Both the position numbers and the translations under genes were made by a program. Shown here piece after piece: positions 6,193 through 12,119 of a stretch of DNA of 32,722 nucleotides. The notes beneath the pieces are model-generated. The model made no database searches, was not told the DNA's origin, and saw nothing but the letters and a program-made list of their open reading frames with translations. Each line of letters opens with the position of its first letter. The stretch's first letter is position 1. Source of the DNA: a virus; the IMG/VR virus record IMGVR_UViG_3300047550_000959, positions 1-32,722 of that record. One strand, written 5' to 3'.

Positions 6193-6645
6193 ATGATGCT
6201 GACAGGATTAGAAATTTTGCTTGCACGAATGAAAACCAACCCCGAGGAGTTCCTCAAAGACAACCATGTGCCATACGAGGGCGAATCGTTTGGCGGGAAA
6301 TGGATGGACTTGATTGCTTACGCATGGCGTATTGCGAACGAGGAAGAACGACAGGCGCTGGAAGATGCTCGTAGAGAGTTCTATCGGGACGACTTTAACG
6401 AGCGAGTGATGAAGCGACTTGCAGGCGAGGAAGTGAAAGAAGAAGTAAGTCCGTATATCGTCAAATCAACAGCGCAGGCGAGTCAGCATTGGACTGACCC
6501 GAGGATGGCAATGCAAAATGCAGTGCTTCAAGGTGGTACTGGATTTGGTCAAGCGCAGGCCAAACAAGAAGGTGCGCCAGTTGGTGGCATGGGTAATGGC
6601 TTTTGGGGCGGCATCGTCTCATCAGGTAAGGGGAAGCTGTGGTAA
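6193..6645 (+). CDS. Hypothetical phage protein, 150 residues
   Basis: First gene after the terminator. ATG 6193 has a strong AAGGAG 5 bases upstream, so the longer frame from 6145 inside the terminator tail is rejected. The N-terminal 80 residues are helical and charged (W-M-D-L-I-A-Y-A-W-R-I near 37-47). The C-terminal 50 are Gly/Gln-rich and probably disordered. No family recognised. The stop overlaps the next start as TAATG. Confidence 0.7.
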   Translation: MMLTGLEILLARMKTNPEEFLKDNHVPYEGESFGGKWMDLIAYAWRIANEEERQALEDARREFYRDDFNERVMKRLAGEEVKEEVSPYIVKSTAQASQHWTDPRMAMQNAVLQGGTGFGQAQAKQEGAPVGGMGNGFWGGIVSSGKGKLW

Positions 6646-6803
6646 TGATTGAAGCGATCAGAACTTTTTGGGGCAAGTTGCGCGGGCGTGGTCAGGTGAT
6701 CGTCGAGCAAGGAACGCTTTGGCGATGCACCAAATGCCATTTAATTTTCACAACAAAATCAGCAGGGGAAGACCATGCAAAAGACTGCCGTGAACGCCTT
6801 TGA
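6645..6803 (+). CDS. 52-residue zinc-finger microprotein
   Basis: Starts in the TAATG overlap with the preceding gene and runs 29 bp into the next one. The first half is basic (W-G-K-L-R-G-R-G). The second half has C28-x2-C31, then H44-x3-C48, a C2HC-type zinc-binding spacing. It may bind DNA, RNA or a host protein; the target is unknown. The coupling to neighbours and the intact metal-ligand set support a real gene. Confidence 0.6.
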   Translation: MIEAIRTFWGKLRGRGQVIVEQGTLWRCTKCHLIFTTKSAGEDHAKDCRERL

Positions 6804-7014
6804 TTGGAGGGCATATACGGATGAGGAACGCGCGAAAAAGGGTGACCCTTTTGCAGACATCAAACGCAATGCCATCATCAGCGCAAATGTCACTGAGGGT
6901 GTACACAAGCTACGCAAGAAAAAGCCTAGCCACGGAACAATACTTGGCATCAGCGACAAAGCAGTGAGCTTGAAACCACCGGAGACGATGAAAAATGCCA
7001 AGACCAAAAAGTGA
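6775..7014 (+). CDS. Small basic hypothetical protein, 79 residues
   Basis: ATG preceded by AGGGGAAG. The product is Lys-rich, especially near residues 46-50 (L-R-K-K-K) and at the end (N-A-K-T-K-K), and has no recognised domain. It overlaps the zinc-finger gene at its 5' end and the ribbon-helix-helix-like gene by 20 bp at its 3' end. Basic charge and a location just before the polymerase suggest nucleic-acid binding, which is an inference only. Confidence 0.6.
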   Translation: MQKTAVNAFDWRAYTDEERAKKGDPFADIKRNAIISANVTEGVHKLRKKKPSHGTILGISDKAVSLKPPETMKNAKTKK

Positions 7015-7189
7015 ATTAACAGACAGCAAACGAATCATTGGAACAAGATTGACGGAAGAACAATTCAAAGAATGGCGAAAACTAGGGGGCGGAGTATGGT
7101 TAAGAAAATATCTGATGGAACACCGAGAAAAAAGATTGGCGTCAGAGAACTCATCGAACAAAACAAGTGGAATCCGTTCGAGCGAGTAG
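6995..7189 (+). CDS. Ribbon-helix-helix-like DNA-binding protein
   Basis: 64 residues. Residues 13-42 follow the pattern of small RHH/Arc-type proteins: a strand R-I-I-G-T-R-L, then helix T-E-E-Q-F-K-E-W-R-K-L, then G-G-G-V-W-L-R-K-Y-L. Such proteins bind operator DNA as dimers, so an autoregulatory role is possible. The C-terminal third overlaps the next gene in another frame by 94 bp and looks less constrained. The family call rests on pattern only. Confidence 0.55.
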   Translation: MPRPKSELTDSKRIIGTRLTEEQFKEWRKLGGGVWLRKYLMEHREKRLASENSSNKTSGIRSSE

Positions 7190-7272
7190 ACCCAAAGATC
7201 TTGGAAGCACTCCACAGACGAAGCGCAAGCAAGCGTGTCGCGCGACCTGATTACGAGGAGGCTCCGTTTTGA
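7096..7272 (+). CDS. Small protein directly upstream of DNA polymerase
   Basis: 58 residues from ATG 7096, preceded by GGGCGGAG; a start at 7072 would add eight residues. It overlaps the RHH-like gene by 94 bp in a different frame, and its TGA stop overlaps the TTG start of the polymerase. The C-terminal half (N-P-F-E-R-V-D-P-K-I-L-E-A-L near 30-43) looks like a folded helix. Function unknown. Its codons contain the polymerase ribosome-binding site, so it may couple polymerase translation. Confidence 0.5.
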   Translation: MVKKISDGTPRKKIGVRELIEQNKWNPFERVDPKILEALHRRSASKRVARPDYEEAPF

Positions 7273-9146
7273 GTTTCATTACGCTTGATTTTGAATCCTA
7301 CTACGCCAAGGGCTTGGGTTTCAGAACCCAAACGACCGAGGAGTATGTGCGTGACCGTCGCTTTGAGGTAATCGGTGTGGGCGTGAAGATTGACGATGAA
7401 CCGACCACATGGTTCTCAGGAACGCACGCAGAGATAAAAGAACATCTGAAGAAGATCAACTGGAGTGAAGCGGCCCTGCTTGCGCACAACACGCTCTTTG
7501 ACGCATGTATTCTTAGCTGGCACTTTGACTGCCGCCCTGCGTACTTGTTTGACACCCTGTGCATGGCTCGGGCGATACATGGCGTGGACGCTGGCGGCTC
7601 GCTCAAGGCGTTGGCTTTGCGCTATGGGATTGGTGAGAAAGGCGATGAGGTGATACACGCCGAGGGCAAGCGTAGGCTTGACTTCAGTGAAGAAGAACTC
7701 CAGCGATACGGTGAGTATTGCAAGAACGACGTTGATCTCACTTTGAAGCTCTTCAATATTCTCGTGAGCGCGTTTCCGCAGAACGAATTAGATTTGATCG
7801 ACATGACATTGAAGATGTTCGTCGAACCAGTCTTTCATGTGGACGATGCGTTGCTACAAGACCGCCTCATCGAACTCAAAGAAGAAAAGATGGCGCTACT
7901 TCAAACCTTGATGGAACGACTCAAGTGCAAGGATGAGGAGGCGGTACGCAAGAAATTGGCAAGCGGCAAACAGTTTGCTGCTTTGTTGACCCAGCATGGC
8001 ATTGAAGTACCGATGAAGGAAAGTAAGGGCAAGAACTCGAAAGGAAAGATGACTTATGCGTTGGCTAAAAATGATGAAGGCTTTTTGGCGTTGGCTGAGC
8101 ACGATGATGAATTCATTCAACAACTCTGCGCAGTGCGGCTCGGCACAATGTCCACCCTCGAAGAATCCCGCATTCAACGCTTCATCGACACGGGCAAACG
8201 CAATCGGGGCAGACTCCCCATTCCTCTCAAATATTATGGCGCTCACACAGGCAGATGGGCTGGCTCTGATAAGGTCAATTTCCAGAATCTGCCGAGTAGA
8301 GATAAGAAAAAGAAGACCCTCAAAAACGCAGTTATCCCGCCTGACGACTACGTTGTCATCAACTGCGACTCGTCCCAGATTGAAGCTCGCATCCTCGTTT
8401 GGTTGGCGGGACAAGAAGATGTCACCCAACAGTTCGCCAACGGAGAAGACGTCTACTCAGCGTTTGCTTCCAAGATATATGAACGTCCGATCTCAAAGGC
8501 AGATCCTGTGGAACGGTTCGTTGGCAAGACCTGTATTCTGGGTCTAGGCTATGGGACTGGCGCGTTAAAACTTCAGCACACGCTCAAGACAAGTCCCCCC
8601 GGGGCAATCGTTTCAGAGGATGAGGCCAAGAGTTATGTTGATACATACCGCACTGCCAACGACAAGGTGATCGCGCTTTGGCGAGAAGGTGACAAGGTGA
8701 TTGAGGCCTTGGCTGACTGGCCTGACGGCAAGAAACCGTATTACTACGGCAAAAACAAATGCCTGATCGTGTCAAAAGAAGGCATCACACTACCCAACGG
8801 CCTGATGATTCGCTACCCCGAGCTTCACCTCAACACTGAAGAAACTAAAAGCCAATACGTGTACAAGTCACGCAAGGGCCCCGTGTCGTTGTGGGGCGGC
8901 TCGCTGGTTGAAAACGTGGTTCAAGCGTTGGCAAGAATTGTCGTTGGCGAGCAGATGCTCAAAATACAGGAGCGCTACCGTGTTGCCCTGACCGTGCACG
9001 ATGCGGCAGTGGTTGTCGTACCCGAGGCCGAGAAGGACGAGGCGATGGCGTATGTGGTCGAGTGCATGTCCGTGCCACCCGAATGGGCTAGGGGATTACC
9101 CGTGGCGTGTGAGGCGAAGTGGGGATACAGCTATGGCGAGTGTTAA
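7269..9146 (+). CDS. Family A DNA polymerase with 3'-5' exonuclease domain
   Basis: 625-residue replicative polymerase. Proofreading domain: Exo I D7/E9, Exo II N74-x3-D78, Exo III Y150-x3-D154. Polymerase domain: motif A with D367 in N-C-D-S-S-Q-I-E, motif B R416-x3-K420-x3-L424-x3-Y428-G, motif C V-H-D578. No 5'-3' exonuclease domain, as usual in phages. The residue matching E. coli Pol I Phe762 is leucine. The start is TTG: it overlaps the upstream stop as TTGA, an in-frame stop at 7248-7250 blocks longer forms, and GAGGAGG lies 7-8 bases upstream. It copies the phage genome together with the primase-helicase at 15356. Confidence 0.95.
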   Translation: MSFITLDFESYYAKGLGFRTQTTEEYVRDRRFEVIGVGVKIDDEPTTWFSGTHAEIKEHLKKINWSEAALLAHNTLFDACILSWHFDCRPAYLFDTLCMARAIHGVDAGGSLKALALRYGIGEKGDEVIHAEGKRRLDFSEEELQRYGEYCKNDVDLTLKLFNILVSAFPQNELDLIDMTLKMFVEPVFHVDDALLQDRLIELKEEKMALLQTLMERLKCKDEEAVRKKLASGKQFAALLTQHGIEVPMKESKGKNSKGKMTYALAKNDEGFLALAEHDDEFIQQLCAVRLGTMSTLEESRIQRFIDTGKRNRGRLPIPLKYYGAHTGRWAGSDKVNFQNLPSRDKKKKTLKNAVIPPDDYVVINCDSSQIEARILVWLAGQEDVTQQFANGEDVYSAFASKIYERPISKADPVERFVGKTCILGLGYGTGALKLQHTLKTSPPGAIVSEDEAKSYVDTYRTANDKVIALWREGDKVIEALADWPDGKKPYYYGKNKCLIVSKEGITLPNGLMIRYPELHLNTEETKSQYVYKSRKGPVSLWGGSLVENVVQALARIVVGEQMLKIQERYRVALTVHDAAVVVVPEAEKDEAMAYVVECMSVPPEWARGLPVACEAKWGYSYGEC

Positions 9147-9172
9147 AATATGTCAAGTACGAGGAGGCTTAT

Positions 9173-9394
9173 ATGACTGAACCGACCACACCTGACGAGG
9201 ACGAAGCGTTCAACGAGCTTGAGCGCATCAGCAGAATCAGGCAAGAAATTATCAGAAGGCAGATGGAGCCACCACAAACACAGATACGCAACCTAATCAT
9301 CGAAGAAGTGGCACAGCACATTGAAAAGCTGACAGGCTTTGGTCAAGACACCATCAGTTCGTTTGCAATTTATATCAGGGGGATGAAGAAATGA
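9173..9394 (+). CDS. Small acidic helical protein, 73 residues
   Basis: ATG 9173 with GAGGAGG upstream; the frame could begin inside the polymerase end but lacks a site there. The protein is charged and helical, Glu/Arg-rich in residues 10-32. The second half (I-E-E-V-A-Q-H-I-E-K-L-T-G-F-G near 43-57) is moderately hydrophobic. First member of a chain of ATGA-linked small genes. Function unknown. Confidence 0.65.
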   Translation: MTEPTTPDEDEAFNELERISRIRQEIIRRQMEPPQTQIRNLIIEEVAQHIEKLTGFGQDTISSFAIYIRGMKK

Positions 9395-9570
9395 CAGCAA
9401 AGGATTTACGAGACATCAGCAAGTTTTTGGCTGACTTGCACTTTCTTCAGGCCAATGCGCTCGTAGGGGTTGAGTTGCAAGGAAACAAGCAAGCAATCAA
9501 GTACATGAAGCGAATTGCTGAACTGCGGGAGTTGACTTTATTGGAAGCTGGAATTGAGGAGAGGAAATGA
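9391..9570 (+). CDS. Duplicate of the small gene at 4849
   Basis: 59 residues, starting in an ATGA overlap. It matches the protein at 4849-5034 through most of its length, with the central block E-L-Q-G-N-K-Q-A-I-K-Y-M-K-R-I-A-E-L-R-E-L identical apart from the residues around it. The last ten residues differ more. Two copies of a gene this small in one phage, 4.5 kb apart and in different neighbourhoods, suggest a small movable cassette or gene conversion. Function unknown. Confidence 0.7.
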   Translation: MTAKDLRDISKFLADLHFLQANALVGVELQGNKQAIKYMKRIAELRELTLLEAGIEERK

Positions 9571-9710
9571 AAAGAAAACCACCGCCAAGCAAAGCGCTTT
9601 GCCTTGCGATGTCGAAGTTTTGGTGGGAAGAAAAACAGCCACAACGCAGTTGGGATTGGCTGTTCTGCTGGGGCTTTTACGAGATGTATGTGGAAGGATG
9701 GTTTGAATGA
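9567..9710 (+). CDS. 47-residue Trp-rich protein
   Basis: Joined to both neighbours by ATGA overlaps. It has six Trp residues, with a W-W-E-E-K-Q-P-Q motif near residue 19 and a C-terminal aromatic stretch (W-D-W-L-F-C-W-G-F-Y). Too polar overall for a clear membrane helix, though the C-terminal part could associate with membrane. No family recognised. Confidence 0.5.
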   Translation: MKRKPPPSKALCLAMSKFWWEEKQPQRSWDWLFCWGFYEMYVEGWFE

Positions 9711-9928
9711 GCTTTAGAGAATCAACAATCAAATACGTCAAAGAGTTGATGAGAGCAAAGACCATCCATGAAGTCATTGCTAAGGAGTTGCACGAAGCAC
9801 ACCTGCGTAAGCTGGAAGCTGAGACAGCGGCTGAGTATGCGTTTGCGGCTATTCAATACAACGAGAAGCGCATAGCTCGGTTGACTGCAAGGCTGACTGA
9901 ACACACAGAGGAAGGGGATTATGTATGA
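9707..9928 (+). CDS. Coiled-coil hypothetical protein, 73 residues
   Basis: Starts in ATGA. Almost entirely helical by composition: alternating Ala/Leu and Glu/Lys/Arg positions from residue 8 to 65 with heptad-like spacing, so a coiled-coil dimer is likely. No catalytic or metal-binding residues. Ends in ATGA with the next gene. Function unknown. Confidence 0.6.
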   Translation: MSFRESTIKYVKELMRAKTIHEVIAKELHEAHLRKLEAETAAEYAFAAIQYNEKRIARLTARLTEHTEEGDYV

Positions 9929-10059
9929 GCATTGAAGAAGGCTATTACTGCGTGATATGCGGTAGATTTTTGCCAGCGAATGAGTATGGTGTCATCGTGC
10001 ATGATGACATTGAACACCCACAAGAAATGGATTTTGCAGACGAGGAGAAATCGCAATGA
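9925..10059 (+). CDS. 44-residue zinc-finger-like microprotein
   Basis: ATGA overlaps at both ends support translation. C9-x2-C12 near the N-terminus and two His residues (about 27 and 32) give a C2H2-like set of metal ligands. The rest is acidic (E-M-D-F-A-D-E-E-K). It may bind a protein rather than DNA because of its negative charge. Role unknown. Confidence 0.55.
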   Translation: MSIEEGYYCVICGRFLPANEYGVIVHDDIEHPQEMDFADEEKSQ

Positions 10060-10295
10060 AACTCTCGACCGCAGATTTTGAGGCGTGGCTGGCAAACCCG
10101 CTGACCAAGGCGCTCAAGCAATCACACCAAACCGAAGTGGATGCAATCGTCAAAGATTCTGACCGAGCGTTTGACTTGCTACGACGAGCAGAGACAGAAA
10201 TGCGCTACGCAGGGTGGACAAAGTATGAATCCGACAACTTCGCAAGAAATGGTGTGTATGAAGACATTAAACATTTTTTGGAGAAACCACAATGA
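10056..10295 (+). CDS. Hypothetical protein, 79 residues
   Basis: Begins in an ATGA overlap with GAGGAG upstream and ends in another. The product is helical and mildly charged: residues 6-22 (D-F-E-A-W-L-A-N-P-L-T-K-A-L-K-Q) and 38-55 look like amphipathic helices, and the end has Y-E-D-I-K-H-F-L-E. No known family. It belongs to the same small-gene chain. Confidence 0.65.
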   Translation: MKLSTADFEAWLANPLTKALKQSHQTEVDAIVKDSDRAFDLLRRAETEMRYAGWTKYESDNFARNGVYEDIKHFLEKPQ

Positions 10296-10561
10296 ACATC
10301 AAATCTCAATCAATGTGGTTCGTCATGGAAACCATGATGGACACAGCAAAAGCATGGACAAGGGACAAGATGGCGGGGCATGACACAAGCATGAACATTG
10401 ACCCAAGTGCGCCAATGATTGTTCAAGTTGGTGACTATGGATATGAAGTCCAATCTTGCGGCGGCGATGGCGACATCGAAGGCTTTGTCATCATGTGCAA
10501 AGAAGAACCTGTGTGCAAGTGGGAAGGATTGAAGTGCATCAAGCTGGAGAAGAACACATGA
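10292..10561 (+). CDS. Hypothetical protein with four C-terminal cysteines, 89 residues
   Basis: ATGA overlaps at both ends. The N-terminal part is helical. The C-terminal half contains C57, C70, C76 and C82 with intervening beta-type residues (G-F-V-I-M-C, V-C-K-W, L-K-C-I-K-L), so metal binding or disulphides are possible. The cytoplasm is reducing, so metal is more likely. Function unknown. Confidence 0.6.
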   Translation: MNIKSQSMWFVMETMMDTAKAWTRDKMAGHDTSMNIDPSAPMIVQVGDYGYEVQSCGGDGDIEGFVIMCKEEPVCKWEGLKCIKLEKNT

Positions 10562-10647
10562 AAATTACAGGATTTTGTCCTTGCTGTATGCGACCTTATC
10601 CAGACTGCAAATGTGCAAGTTGGAATAAATACAAGGAGAACACATGA
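10558..10647 (+). CDS. 29-residue zinc-ribbon-like microprotein
   Basis: Starts and ends in ATGA overlaps with its neighbours. Five cysteines in 29 residues: C-P-C-C near residue 7 and C-K-C near 18, the spacing of a zinc knuckle or ribbon. Preceded by GGAG at 10547. Being this short, it rests on coupling and cysteine pattern; conservation in relatives would settle it. Confidence 0.5.
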   Translation: MKITGFCPCCMRPYPDCKCASWNKYKENT

Positions 10648-10832
10648 TTGACTCAAAGAAATTGCAGTATTACACGATGGCGCATCGTATGCGTGGGTAT
10701 GCCGAAGGCATCATAGATAAAGACAGACACGCATCGTTGATTCACATGCTTGAAAAGTCTGCGTCTTTATTGGAAGAAGCGTGGGATGAGTACCAGCTTA
10801 CTTTGCCACCAGACCAACGAGTGGGGAGTTGA
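10644..10832 (+). CDS. Hypothetical protein, 62 residues
   Basis: ATG in an ATGA overlap with AAGGAG upstream. Helical: R-M-R-G-Y-A-E-G-I-I-D-K-D near residues 15-27 and L-L-E-E-A-W-D-E-Y near 42-50. No recognised family or motif. Last of the eight-junction ATGA chain; one base separates it from the next start. Confidence 0.65.
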   Translation: MIDSKKLQYYTMAHRMRGYAEGIIDKDRHASLIHMLEKSASLLEEAWDEYQLTLPPDQRVGS

Positions 10833-10833
10833 A

Positions 10834-11034
10834 ATGATTGACCGACTCATTCTCAGCGCGGTGCTGGGTACAGTGGGATTCAATGGTTTATTCCCTGACC
10901 CGCCACCACCGCCCACACCATTGACGCTAAAACAAAAAGCCAAGGAGCGTTCTATGAGCGCCATGTGCGACCGGAAGAAGCAAAGTCCACAAGCAAAAGA
11001 ATTGTGCAAGCAATGGAAAGAAAAGCATGTCTGA
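10834..11034 (+). CDS. Small protein with hydrophobic N-terminus and proline run, 66 residues
   Basis: ATG 10834 preceded by GGGGAG. Residues 4-20 are hydrophobic (L-I-L-S-A-V-L-G-T-V-G-F) and may act as a membrane anchor or signal. Then come seven prolines (P-D-P-P-P-P-P) and a basic C-terminal part with two Cys (C-D-R-K-K and L-C-K-Q-W). It could be an exported or membrane-tethered small protein. Overlaps the following nuclease gene by 8 bp. Function unknown. Confidence 0.55.
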   Translation: MIDRLILSAVLGTVGFNGLFPDPPPPPTPLTLKQKAKERSMSAMCDRKKQSPQAKELCKQWKEKHV

Positions 11035-11686
11035 TTACACATGGTCGTTCTCATCGTTCAAGCAGTACGTCAACTGCCCAAAGCAGTATCACGAAGTCAA
11101 GGTGTTAAAAAACTTCTTTGTGAAGCCCACACCGCAGATGACCTACGGCAACGAGGTACACAAGGCACTTGAGAACTACACCAAGGATGGTACACCGCTT
11201 GCCAAGAACTACGAACGGTTCAAACCGCTGGTGGATACCTTGCTGGAGATTGAAGGTGAGAAACACCCAGAGCTGAAGATGGCTCTTGACCGTGATGGCA
11301 ACGCCTGTGACTACAACAAGGGATACTGGGTGCGGGGCATTGTTGACTTGCTCATCATGAAAGACGACCTTGCACACATCCTTGACTACAAGACTGGCAG
11401 TAGCAAGTATCCTGATACAAAACAGTTAAAGCTGATGGCACTCATGACCTTCGCCAAGTTCCCCAAGATCATGCGTATCAAGGCAGGGTTGCTGTTTGTG
11501 ATGCACGATGGGTTTACCACCGAGGAATACACCCGCGATCAGATTCCTACGCTGTGGGATGCGTTCAAGGCTGATCTTGCACGGATGGACGCTTCATACG
11601 AAAATGATGTCTGGAACCCAAACCCAACGCCCCTGTGCGGCTGGTGTCCTGTGACAACCTGTGACTTCTTCAAAGAAAGGCGCTGA
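11027..11686 (+). CDS. RecB/Cas4-like PD-(D/E)XK nuclease with Fe-S-type cysteines
   Basis: 219 residues. The nuclease core shows H45 in G-N-E-V-H-K-A-L-E, D107 in R-G-I-V-D-L-L and D120-Y-K122 in I-L-D-Y-K-T-G. One N-terminal cysteine (C17 in N-C-P-K-Q-Y) and three C-terminal ones (C204, C207, C212 in C-G-W-C-P-V-T-T-C) match the four ligands of the 4Fe-4S cluster of AddB/Cas4-type exonucleases. Expected to degrade or resect DNA ends, perhaps for recombination-dependent replication or host DNA breakdown. No Cas genes are near, so it is not called Cas4. It sits next to an HNH-like gene and the SNF2 helicase. Confidence 0.88.
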   Translation: MSDYTWSFSSFKQYVNCPKQYHEVKVLKNFFVKPTPQMTYGNEVHKALENYTKDGTPLAKNYERFKPLVDTLLEIEGEKHPELKMALDRDGNACDYNKGYWVRGIVDLLIMKDDLAHILDYKTGSSKYPDTKQLKLMALMTFAKFPKIMRIKAGLLFVMHDGFTTEEYTRDQIPTLWDAFKADLARMDASYENDVWNPNPTPLCGWCPVTTCDFFKERR

Positions 11687-11688
11687 CC

Positions 11689-11943
11689 ATGCCCTATGTA
11701 ACCAAACCCCGACCCTACAAAAAAGAATATCAACAAGAGAAAGCCCGTGGAGAACATGACAACAGAATGGAAAGACAGCGCGCCAGACGCAAGCTTGACG
11801 CAAAAGGTGTTGACCGCAAAGGAAAGGATGTTGCTCACGTCAAGGCTTTATCTAAAGGTGGAAGCAATGCCGACGGAGTCCGACTTGAATCGCCCCACAA
11901 AAACCGATCGTTCCCGAGGAAGTCCAGTGGAGCAATGAAGTAA
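11689..11943 (+). CDS. HNH-like (His-Me finger) small protein
   Basis: 84 residues, strongly basic N-terminal half. Residues 46-77 carry the pattern D-V-A-H-V-K-A-L-S-K-G-G-S-N, then K-N-R-S-F-P-R, which is the shape of short HNH/His-Me finger nucleases found in T7-like and other phages. The first His and both Asn are present; a clear third catalytic His is not obvious, so activity is uncertain. It follows the Fe-S nuclease by 2 bp and may act with it on DNA. Confidence 0.65.
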   Translation: MPYVTKPRPYKKEYQQEKARGEHDNRMERQRARRKLDAKGVDRKGKDVAHVKALSKGGSNADGVRLESPHKNRSFPRKSSGAMK

Positions 11944-12119
11944 TAGTCATCGCAGTAAGGCATGAGTGTGCGGTGGCGGGGGTTTTTGGTTTTACGATTT
12001 TGGCCCCCTCTTAACCATGTCAGTCAGGCGGTGTTTTCGAGTTCCCCTCTCCTTTCGCACGACGGGCTTGACCGACTGACCCCCGTAAGGGGTCAAAGTT
12101 TCATTCAGTAAAGGACAGT
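11944..12119 (+). promoter_or_regulatory. 176-bp gene-free, structure-rich leader of the helicase gene
   Basis: The longest non-coding stretch in the window. It holds GGGGG at 11978-11982 and CCCCC at 12004-12008 with T-rich sequence between; a distant inverted pair GTCAGTC (12019-12025) and GACTGAC (12074-12080); and a local hairpin TGACCCC-CGTAA-GGGGTCA at 12077-12095, 24 bases before the helicase ATG. GACTGAC and the local hairpin share 12077-12080, so they could be alternative folds. No convincing sigma-70 promoter was found. A regulatory leader is inferred. Confidence 0.45.

Noticed and set aside
12068-12096. Possible promoter with TTGACC as -35
   Set aside because: Nothing like TATAAT occurs at the proper spacing; the sequence there is part of a hairpin.
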